Positions 1-5,908 of a stretch of 9,839 bases of DNA are shown here, one piece after another (the stretch's first letter is position 1; every line of letters begins with the position of its first letter). Location of the stretch: positions 1 to 9,839 of the forward strand of contig CALGBT010000741.1 in assembly GCA_937884235.1 (NCBI GenBank), given 5' to 3'. This DNA comes from an uncultured Pseudomonadota bacterium. Its GTDB lineage: Bacteria; Myxococcota_A; UBA9042; CAIXZC01. The notes under the pieces were generated by a model that did no database searches, was not told where the DNA came from, and was given only the letters and a program-made list of their open reading frames with translations. The translations under genes were made by a program, and so were the position numbers.

Positions 1-3
1 CGG

Positions 4-855
4 GTGCACCCGCGTTTGAAGCGGTGGAACTGGCTGCGGAGTGTGGCTCCCGTGGCCGCGTCTGGCCTGCTCATTGCCCTCACCGCCACCGCCCTGCCAG
101 CAGGCATCACCTACACCTATGCTGAGGCTAGATGGGTTGCCGAAGAGCTCACCGAAGAGGGAATTTGCGAGCCCGGAGTGGTGGCTGCCAGCCTCCATGG
201 TGCCCACGCCTGGGCCCTCCACGGTGCTGTTGAAGCCTACCAGATCGGGTCCTCGGCAATGCTCCCCTGCTACCGCAAGGAGCCGACCCCGCGCCTCGTG
301 CTGCGCCTTGCGGACCCGGCCACCGGGGCCTGGCCGAAGAGCTGGCGGATACTGCCGACGGGCGACGGTATGAACCTGGCCATGCTACCGCTGCCGCAGA
401 TTCTGGACTGGTCCAAGTTCCAGTGGCGGGACGTGGGCGAAGAGAGCTTCCACCCCGCCGCCTTGACGCGCGACCAGGCACGCAGCGGGCCGGGCTACCC
501 GGCCTGGCAAGGTCTGGAGCGGTCCGGGAAGCCCGGCTGCGTCACCCTGCGCGTCACCGCCACGGTACCCGCACAGACCTCCGCAGTGGTGGCAGTGCTG
601 CTCCAGGCCCCCCTCGGTGGCAATACCGCCGAAATAGTCGCGACCACGGGGTTGGACGTCGTCGAAAGGGGAACGCAGTTCGTCCGCTTGCGCGGCCCGG
701 CCCTCCCTTTGCCAGGCGAGGTCGAACTACGCTGGTGCACCGACCACCCCATGCCCCAGGAGGTAATGCGCGGGCTTCCGCCAGTGGTGACGGGGGTCGG
801 CCCCGAGGGCGAGGCGCTGCTGACCGCCCTGCGGACCATGGAGGTGATACAGTGA
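4..855 (+). CDS. Membrane-anchored or secreted protein of unknown function
   Basis: I do not recognise this 283-residue protein. The first 15 residues are rich in Arg, Lys and Trp. A hydrophobic stretch follows at about 16-38 (containing GLLIALTATAL), which reads as a signal peptide or N-terminal anchor, so the remaining ~245 residues should lie outside the cytoplasm. That part has four Cys (about residues 54, 89, 179 and 243), several Trp and Pro, and alternating polar/hydrophobic segments in its second half that suggest beta structure. The GTG at 4 is the first start in view. A TTG at 16 is an alternative, and because only three bases lie upstream the frame could also begin outside the window. 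The stop overlaps the GTG of the next gene (GTGA), so the two are probably co-transcribed and translationally coupled. No catalytic motif was seen. The reading frame is well supported; the function is unknown. Confidence 0.72.
   Translation: MHPRLKRWNWLRSVAPVAASGLLIALTATALPAGITYTYAEARWVAEELTEEGICEPGVVAASLHGAHAWALHGAVEAYQIGSSAMLPCYRKEPTPRLVLRLADPATGAWPKSWRILPTGDGMNLAMLPLPQILDWSKFQWRDVGEESFHPAALTRDQARSGPGYPAWQGLERSGKPGCVTLRVTATVPAQTSAVVAVLLQAPLGGNTAEIVATTGLDVVERGTQFVRLRGPALPLPGEVELRWCTDHPMPQEVMRGLPPVVTGVGPEGEALLTALRTMEVIQ
840..848 (+). promoter_or_regulatory. Strong ribosome binding site for the 71-residue membrane gene
   Basis: GGAGGTGAT is a nine-base match to the anti-Shine-Dalgarno end of 16S rRNA. 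It lies inside the last codons of the upstream gene, 3 nt before the GTG at 852 (7 nt from the GGAGG core). It is the best ribosome binding site in the window and is the main reason to accept the short downstream gene with its GTG start. Confidence 0.7.
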
Positions 856-1067
856 TCGCTCCTCTACTGGCGGCATGGACCCTGCCTCTGGACCTTCAGG
901 TGGGCAGCTACTTCCTCTATCTGGGGTTGCTGGTCGCAGGCACCTGGCAGTGGTGGCGCAAACGCCCCGGCGAGCCCCCACAGCCTACCGCTCACGATAC
1001 CGCAGTAGCTCCGCCAGACGCTGGGGATTCACCTCCACCGCCAGATTCTTCTCCTGCTGCACGGTAA
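852..1067 (+). CDS. Small single-span membrane protein, unknown function
   Basis: This 71-residue protein has one hydrophobic segment at about residues 17-36 (containing SYFLYLGLLVAG) ending in TWQWW. A basic stop-transfer patch (RKRP) follows, then a 30-residue Pro/Asp/Ser-rich tail that should be disordered and cytoplasmic. The GTG start overlaps the stop of the preceding gene by four bases and has a near-perfect Shine-Dalgarno sequence, so the two genes look like a coupled pair and the products may be partners. The last 83 bp (985-1067) lie opposite the 3' end of rqcH. The hydrophobic part is clear of that overlap, so only the low-complexity tail could be a by-product of reading antisense to another gene. 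I recognise no family. Confidence 0.6.
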   Translation: MIAPLLAAWTLPLDLQVGSYFLYLGLLVAGTWQWWRKRPGEPPQPTAHDTAVAPPDAGDSPPPPDSSPAAR

Positions 1068-2451
1068 CTTGACCCGGAGCCCCCTTCTTCACGGCTCGTA
1101 CGTGTTTTCGCCGCGTCCACATAACTTCGTTGAAACCCTCGTCCGGCGCCTTGGAGTAATGGATCGCCAGATAGGCGGCATCCAAGAGCGTCTCCGTATC
1201 CGGCTCCTGGCCCCTTGCCAGGGGCAGCACCACATGACTACCTGAGAAACCCCTAACGTGGAGCCAGACATCGTGGGGGGCTGAGTGCTGGAAAGTGAGA
1301 ACATGGTTGTCACGCGCCCCCCGGCCGACACGGATGGACCGGCCCGAGGGTACGAGGAACTCCCGGTAGGGCAGCCGAGGCGCCACCGGCGGGCGTCCCC
1401 CGGTCTTGCCCGGGCACTGCTCCAACGCCCGACGCAGGCGCGGCGAGACCTCCATCACCCGTTGGTCGATGAGATCAAAAGAGATCCCCAAGGCCACCCC
1501 TTCCACGGCTGCCAGAAGCACCTCCAACAGCCGCACTCCTGCCTCCAATTCCTGGGCACGGGCGGCGGCAACCCGGGCCCCCCGCTTGCCCTTACGGGCC
1601 TTGCGGAAACAATCCTCCACAATGTCCTGGGGCGACCGGGCGGGGTCCAACGCAACGGTCAGCACCTGCTGCTCGGGGTCCCAGTAGTCCACCACCTCAA
1701 CGGCTGTGGTACCGGGACGGAGCCGGGCGTAGTTGGCCTTCAAAAGCTCGCCTCGACGTTGGTGGCTTTCCCACAGCCCTGCCCGCGCCAGATCGCGCCG
1801 CACGCTGGCCAACGCCCGCTCAGTCCGCCGCAACTCCTTGCGAACGGCCTGCTCCCGATGGCGCTGCTGTCGCTCATGCTCCTCGGCCACTTCAAGACTG
1901 CCAAAATGATGCGCCAACGCCACACTGGCCGAGGATGCATCGCCGATCCGGTCCCCAGGCGCGGCCCCTACGGGACCTAGTGGCGGAGGTTCGTACAGAT
2001 CCCCCGGACCGAGGGCTCGACGTGAAGAATCAGAGGGTCGCAGGGCCTGCTGGATCCTGCCCTTCCAGTCAGTAACGAAGAGATTGGGGTGGTGGCTCGA
2101 ACACTCCAACACCAGGGCGCGCCGCTCCTCGCCGCGCAAGCAGCGAACAACCACAACCCGGTCTGCCCAGGGCATGTCCAGCGCCACGATCCGGGCGTTC
2201 TCCAGGTGAGCCCGCAGATGGCTGACAAAAGCCGGCGGGGGCGTCAGCGTGGAACTGCGCTCATCCACGGCGTGCAAGCGGGCCCGCTGCCGGGCGGTTT
2301 CGAAAAGAACGTTGACCGTCCTGCCATTCGCCCTCACCGCCATCCAGATGGTCGATGCAGTGGGCTGGCGAAATTCCTGGATTTGGCCCGAGACGATCTC
2401 TCGATCCAACTCCCGGACCACCTTCTCCAACTCTGTGAGGGACAAATTCAT
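985..2451 (-). CDS. rqcH: RqcH / Rqc2-like NFACT protein (ribosome-associated quality control)
   Basis: RqcH binds the 50S subunit with a stalled peptidyl-tRNA and recruits tRNA-Ala to add an Ala tail that marks the nascent chain for proteolysis. The 488-residue protein begins with an NFACT-N domain (about 1-155). It has Asp97-Arg98 in WADRVVVV, the pair needed for tRNA selection in Bacillus subtilis RqcH, and HPNLFVTD at 121-128. A charged coiled-coil region spans about 185-320, with ELLKANYARLRPG and LDPARSPQDI, both typical of the family. The C-terminal NFACT-R domain (about 361-488) shows VGRGARDNHVLTF, DVWLHVRGFSGSHVVL and WTRRKHVRAVKKGAPG. Length is below the usual ~570, apparently because the helix-hairpin-helix segment between NFACT-N and the coiled coil is missing. 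The ATG at 2451 has AGGAG 4 nt upstream and a promoter just before it. The family call is secure; activity as an Ala-tailing factor is inferred. Confidence 0.93.
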   Translation of the reverse strand: MNLSLTELEKVVRELDREIVSGQIQEFRQPTASTIWMAVRANGRTVNVLFETARQRARLHAVDERSSTLTPPPAFVSHLRAHLENARIVALDMPWADRVVVVRCLRGEERRALVLECSSHHPNLFVTDWKGRIQQALRPSDSSRRALGPGDLYEPPPLGPVGAAPGDRIGDASSASVALAHHFGSLEVAEEHERQQRHREQAVRKELRRTERALASVRRDLARAGLWESHQRRGELLKANYARLRPGTTAVEVVDYWDPEQQVLTVALDPARSPQDIVEDCFRKARKGKRGARVAAARAQELEAGVRLLEVLLAAVEGVALGISFDLIDQRVMEVSPRLRRALEQCPGKTGGRPPVAPRLPYREFLVPSGRSIRVGRGARDNHVLTFQHSAPHDVWLHVRGFSGSHVVLPLARGQEPDTETLLDAAYLAIHYSKAPDEGFNEVMWTRRKHVRAVKKGAPGQVTVQQEKNLAVEVNPQRLAELLRYRER

Positions 2452-2469
2452 GCTGCTCCTGCCGACCCC

Positions 2470-2498
2470 AGAATAGCGTCAGGGTACCGAGAAAACAA
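2470..2498 (-). promoter_or_regulatory. Candidate sigma-70 promoter for rqcH
   Basis: On the minus strand, TTGTTT (2498-2493) and TATTCT (2475-2470) are separated by exactly 17 nt. Transcription would start near 2463, giving a leader of about a dozen bases that still contains the AGGAG before the rqcH ATG. The -35 box directly abuts the -35 box of the divergent promoter. Confidence 0.45.
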
Positions 2499-2527
2499 TT
2501 GAGCCGGCGACCGGCCTCTGCTATACA
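2499..2527 (+). promoter_or_regulatory. Candidate sigma-70 promoter for the coiled-coil gene
   Basis: TTGAGC (2499-2504) and TATACA (2522-2527, within TATACAAT) are spaced by 17 nt. Each hexamer matches consensus at four of six positions. The expected start is near 2534-2536, leaving a leader of about 35 nt before the ATG at 2570. It is oriented back to back with the rqcH promoter. Confidence 0.42.
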
Positions 2528-2537
2528 ATCACACATA

Positions 2538-2561
2538 CCCCGCAAGGGGAACTACACGGGG
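2538..2561 (+). promoter_or_regulatory. Short leader hairpin that could compete for the Shine-Dalgarno
   Basis: CCCC (2538-2541), GCAA, GGGG (2546-2549) forms a 4-bp stem closed by a GNRA-type tetraloop. The same CCCC could instead pair with GGGG at 2558-2561, which is the ribosome binding site for the ATG at 2570. Two exclusive pairings are therefore possible, but the stems are only 4 bp and could be chance in GC-rich DNA. Confidence 0.2.
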
Positions 2562-2569
2562 ACAATGGC

Positions 2570-3565
2570 ATGGAAAATCTACACATGATAGTAGCACTCT
2601 GTGGTGGTGTGGCGGCTTCACTGGCGCTGGTCCTGCCCTTCTTCAACCGGGAACTCAAGGACGAGCTCGCTGCCCTGGGGCGCCAGAAAGCTGAACTGGA
2701 GGCCGCCGCCGAGCGATTTGAGAAACGGCTACAGGAGAAAGACAACAAACTCCAGAAGCTGCGCGAGGCCCTGGAGGCTGCCGAAAAAGATGCGGAAGAA
2801 GAGCGGCGCAAGGGACGGGGACCGCGTGGCGACGGACGCAAAGTGCAGGACCTGGAGCGTGACTTCAACCGCAAGGAAGAACTTCTGGAGCGCAGGCTTG
2901 CCGATGCCTCCAGCGCCCTGACAGAGGTGCAGGCTGAATTGCTGGAGCAGAAACAGAAGGTGGCCAAGATGGGAGAGGAACTCGCTTTCGCCAGCGCCGC
3001 CGCAGCACAGGCCAAGGCAGCCCTGGAGAAGGCTCTGGCCACTCCTCCACCACCGCCCCCCATGCCTGCAGCCGCCACCGCACCGGCCCCCGAGATTGCG
3101 CCGGCCCCCAACGCTGACGCCGAGAACGAGTTGGCATCCCTGCGCGAGGCAATGCAGAAACTGACCAAGGAACTGAAGATTCGCAGCCACGGCGAAAAGA
3201 CTATCAAACGCAAGCTGGAGCACAACCGCCGGGCCTACATGGTCACCATGCTACAACTCGACCTGGCCAACGACGAACTCTGCCTCATCAAGACCGGCAA
3301 ACCCCGCCGCCAGACAGCCCGAGCAAACCAGCAGGTACCCGGCAGCGTCCCTGGCACAGAAGTTGACGAGCCCGAAACCGTCGAGGATCTCCTTGCGGAA
3401 ACTTCCGCTGAAGCTGAACCCGTGATCGACCTCATCAACGACCCACCGGCCCTTCCAGAAGTTGCCGCTGAAGTCGAGGAGGAACCCGTGAGCGACCTCA
3501 TCAAGGACCCACCGGCCCTTCCGGAAGTTGCCGCTGAAGTCGAGGAAGAACCCGCTCCCAGCTAG
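2570..3565 (+). CDS. Membrane-anchored coiled-coil protein with duplicated acidic tail
   Basis: This 331-residue protein is not one I can name. A hydrophobic segment at about residues 6-25 (MIVALCGGVAASLALVLPFF) serves as an N-terminal anchor. A long Glu/Lys/Arg/Leu heptad region at about 27-157 should form a coiled coil. A Pro/Ala linker at 158-180, including a run of seven Pro, is followed by a second helical charged region at 182-243, and then a basic patch (GKPRRQTARANQQ). The last 65 residues are acidic and contain two near-identical 22-residue units (283-304 and 305-326) with the core DLIxDPPALPE, plus a degenerate earlier copy. GGGGA 7 nt before the ATG at 2570 supports the start; the ATG at 2585 is a weaker alternative. 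The fold suggests a structural, tethering or scaffold role at the membrane, with the tail as a possible docking peptide; both are inference. Confidence 0.85.
   Translation: MENLHMIVALCGGVAASLALVLPFFNRELKDELAALGRQKAELEAAAERFEKRLQEKDNKLQKLREALEAAEKDAEEERRKGRGPRGDGRKVQDLERDFNRKEELLERRLADASSALTEVQAELLEQKQKVAKMGEELAFASAAAAQAKAALEKALATPPPPPPMPAAATAPAPEIAPAPNADAENELASLREAMQKLTKELKIRSHGEKTIKRKLEHNRRAYMVTMLQLDLANDELCLIKTGKPRRQTARANQQVPGSVPGTEVDEPETVEDLLAETSAEAEPVIDLINDPPALPEVAAEVEEEPVSDLIKDPPALPEVAAEVEEEPAPS
3416..3547 (+). repeat. Tandem 66-bp in-frame repeat, two copies
   Basis: Two adjacent 66-bp units (3416-3481 and 3482-3547) differ at four positions. Two differences change residues (Ile to Ser, Asn to Lys) and two are silent. 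A third unit begins at 3548 (GAACCCG) but breaks off at the stop codon. The preceding ~50 bp encode a degenerate relative (EPETVEDLLAETSAEAE). This looks like a recent internal duplication of a DLIxDPPALPEVAAEVEE module. Confidence 0.9.
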
Positions 3566-3611
3566 CCTGGTTGCAGCCGCGCCGCGACAACCGCAAAGGG
3601 ACTCCCCCCCC

Positions 3612-3639
3612 TTGCTTAAACACACACGTCTGATATTCT
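3612..3639 (+). promoter_or_regulatory. Candidate extended -10 promoter for the TPR-lipoprotein-fni genes
   Basis: TTGCTT (3612-3617) is followed after 16 nt by TATTCT (3634-3639), with TGA just before it giving the TGn extended -10 form. The expected start near 3646 leaves a leader of about 55 nt before the next gene. A run of eight C (3604-3611) touches the upstream edge of the -35 box. This makes the three downstream genes a unit separate from the coiled-coil gene, although read-through across the 136-bp gap is possible because no terminator hairpin is visible. Confidence 0.42.
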
Positions 3640-3701
3640 CGCAAAGACTGACGTAGAATGGGCAGCAACTGGCGAACCCCGGTGGTTCATAGGAGTTGAT
3701 G

Positions 3702-5897
3702 ATGAGACGCGTGGTGCTTTGCGTGGCGATGATGACGGTGATGATGTGGTTTGAAATGGTGGCGGCTGCGGACAAACCGGCAGCAGAACCAACGGCAGCG
3801 GAGCCAGCAGCAGAAGAGCCAGCAGCAGAAGAGCCAGCAGTAGAAGAGCCGGCTGCTGATGACCCGGCCACGGCAGAGGCCCCGAAGAAGAGCAATCGCC
3901 GTCCGTACACCGCCACCGAATTCGAGATGGAAAACATGACCGACATCGAACTGGAGGGCTACGCCAAGATCTCCAAGATTCGTGAGGACTCCATCGAGAA
4001 GATGAAGAACCTGGCCAGGGATAACCCCAACTACGCCAACATCGCCGACCTCTTCTACCGCATCGCCGAATTCACCACCGAGAACATTCGCTACAAGCTG
4101 GCTCTGCAGGGTCGCGAGTACAAGGCTGACTACGCCCGCTACGAAGCTGGCAAGCTCGACGAACCACCCGAGATGCCGGTGAAGGACTACTCGCCCTCGC
4201 TGCCGTTCTACGAGAAGATCCTCATGGAGCACTCCACCTATCCCCGCGCCGAAGAGGTCCTCTTCTACTACGGCCGCAACGGTGCTGAGACCGGCAAGTC
4301 AACCGGCGACGATGACCTGGTCGAGAAGAGTGTCAAGGCCCTGAACAAGCTCGAGGAGCACTTCCCCCAGAGCCGCTACCTGCCCCAGGCATACCTCATC
4401 TCGGCAGAGTACTACTTCAACAAGAACAACCTCTTCGAAGCGCTGAAGTACTACAAGAAGTTGACGGAAAACCACAAAGAATCACCCATGTACCTCTACG
4501 CCCTCTACAAGCTGGGGTGGACCTACTACAACTACCAGCAGTACGACAAGACTCTGGTTGCTTTTGAAGAGGTCATCACCGCCCTGCGGGAAAAGGGCCA
4601 GGAAGACTCGACCCTGCGCAACATGACCCTCAAAGACTATGTCATTACCGTCTCTGAAGCTGGCCAGGGCTGGACGGGTCACCGTGACTACCTGCTGCGA
4701 GAGGTGCCCGAGCCGCGTGCCCATGCCATGCTCCACGAGCTGGCCGCCATGATGGCGCAACGCGGCTTCAACGACGATGCCGTGGCCATCTATCACTACT
4801 TCATCAGCCTGAACCAGAATGCCCCCGGGGCAGTGGACTACTGGGACCAGATCCTGGCCACTTACCGCTGGAACTACGGCTTCGAAGATGTGGAAGAGCA
4901 GGTCCGCAAGTTACGCCACTTCTTTCGCGCCGACGGGTCCTGGTTCGGCAACAACGCCGACCCCGAAATACGTGCCCAGGCGGAAGACCTCATTATCAAG
5001 TGGGATCTGGCCCTGGCCGAGTTCTACCTGGAAGAAGGGCTCTACTTCAACAAAGGGGAAGAGAGCTTCCAACTCGCCATCGCCCGCTGCCAGGAGATCA
5101 TCGAGCGTGGTGCCGGGAGACGAGAAGAACAGGCCTGGGCAGGGATCCTGCTGGCTTACCAGGGACTCATCAGGCTGGAAGGCCAGGGCCGTCTCATCTA
5201 CGTCTCTGAGAACGTCCTGGGGCCGGCCTACCCCGACGACTACAAACTGCCCAAGAAGCTGCGCCGCATGGAGCTGGCCAGCTATGAAGCCAAGTACATG
5301 AACGCGGCTGACAAGTACATGGCCCTGCCCAATCGCAATGGCCAGAAACCGGGTCTGAAACCCCTCGAGAAGATGGACATGGCCGCCAGCATTTACTACC
5401 ACGCCGCCCTCTTCAACTACGTGCGCGGCCGCAACGAGGAGGGGCTGGCCTGGGTCGACCGCCTGATCGAGCACAACCCGGCGGCAAAATTCCTGGGATG
5501 GGCCGGCGACTTCACCTTCCAGATGTCCGCCCGAGCCGCCGATTGGGTCAATCTGCAGAAGCGCATGAAGGCGATGCTCGAGGCCGGCAACACGGCCGTG
5601 ACCCCGGAGGCGAGCCTCAAAGAATACCTCTGCTCGGGCCTGATCGAAGAGGCCCTGTTGCTGGCCGCCACCAAGAGCTACGGCGATGCCATGGAGCGCC
5701 TCGCCCTGGCTGGGCAGACCTGCGCCGACAACATTGACAAGGCCGGCGAGGCCTTCTACCAGTTGGGAGAGGTAGCCGCACAGGGCGGCTTCGTGCCCCA
5801 GGCTCGGGATGCATTGCAGAAGGTGCTCAACGATTACGGCAAGTCCCGGTATCGTGCAATGGCACAGCGTGCCCTCAAGAAGATCAAAGATAAGTAG
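3702..5897 (+). CDS. Exported TPR-like repeat protein, periplasmic
   Basis: This is a 731-residue protein. Residues 1-23 form a Met- and Val-rich signal peptide ending in VAAA before DKPA, so the mature protein should be in the periplasm or at the outer membrane. There is no lipobox Cys. Residues ~24-65 are an Ala/Glu/Pro linker built from five-residue repeats. The body is helical with TPR-like helix pairs: about 165-295 (YLPQAYLISAEYYFNKNN, YALYKLGWTYYNYQQYDKT) and again at the C terminus (FYQLGEVAAQGGFVPQA, then ALQKVLNDYGKSRYRAMAQ), in the style of BamD/YbgF-type periplasmic TPRs. The middle (about 320-640) is helical and Trp/Tyr-rich without a motif I recognise. AGGAG at 3691-3695 lies 6 nt from ATG 3702 and 3 nt from ATG 3699; I chose 3702. 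It is followed 11 bp later by a lipoprotein gene, a likely partner. Its precise role is unknown. Confidence 0.88.
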   Translation: MRRVVLCVAMMTVMMWFEMVAAADKPAAEPTAAEPAAEEPAAEEPAVEEPAADDPATAEAPKKSNRRPYTATEFEMENMTDIELEGYAKISKIREDSIEKMKNLARDNPNYANIADLFYRIAEFTTENIRYKLALQGREYKADYARYEAGKLDEPPEMPVKDYSPSLPFYEKILMEHSTYPRAEEVLFYYGRNGAETGKSTGDDDLVEKSVKALNKLEEHFPQSRYLPQAYLISAEYYFNKNNLFEALKYYKKLTENHKESPMYLYALYKLGWTYYNYQQYDKTLVAFEEVITALREKGQEDSTLRNMTLKDYVITVSEAGQGWTGHRDYLLREVPEPRAHAMLHELAAMMAQRGFNDDAVAIYHYFISLNQNAPGAVDYWDQILATYRWNYGFEDVEEQVRKLRHFFRADGSWFGNNADPEIRAQAEDLIIKWDLALAEFYLEEGLYFNKGEESFQLAIARCQEIIERGAGRREEQAWAGILLAYQGLIRLEGQGRLIYVSENVLGPAYPDDYKLPKKLRRMELASYEAKYMNAADKYMALPNRNGQKPGLKPLEKMDMAASIYYHAALFNYVRGRNEEGLAWVDRLIEHNPAAKFLGWAGDFTFQMSARAADWVNLQKRMKAMLEAGNTAVTPEASLKEYLCSGLIEEALLLAATKSYGDAMERLALAGQTCADNIDKAGEAFYQLGEVAAQGGFVPQARDALQKVLNDYGKSRYRAMAQRALKKIKDK
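3801..3860 (+). repeat. 15-bp tandem repeat encoding EPAAE units
   Basis: Units starting at 3801 and 3816 are identical (gagccagcagcagaa), the one at 3831 differs by one base, and a diverged fourth lies at 3846. They encode the Ala/Glu/Pro linker directly after the signal peptide. Copy number can vary by slippage in steps of five residues without shifting the frame. Confidence 0.85.
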
Positions 5898-5908
5898 CGG
5901 AGAAGCCC

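Noticed and set aside
423..851. Upstream extension of the 71-residue membrane protein to a 214-residue protein
   Set aside because: The extension overlaps the preceding gene out of frame and is Arg/Pro/Gly-rich. The strong Shine-Dalgarno and GTG at 852 mark the real start.
1285..1980. Plus-strand open frame of 231 codons opposite rqcH
   Set aside because: It is fully antisense to conserved NFACT motifs and has no protein-like segment or start signal.
3696..3698. TTG at 3696 as the start of the TPR gene
   Set aside because: It directly abuts AGGAG with no spacing, and in-frame ATG codons at 3699 and 3702 are far better placed.
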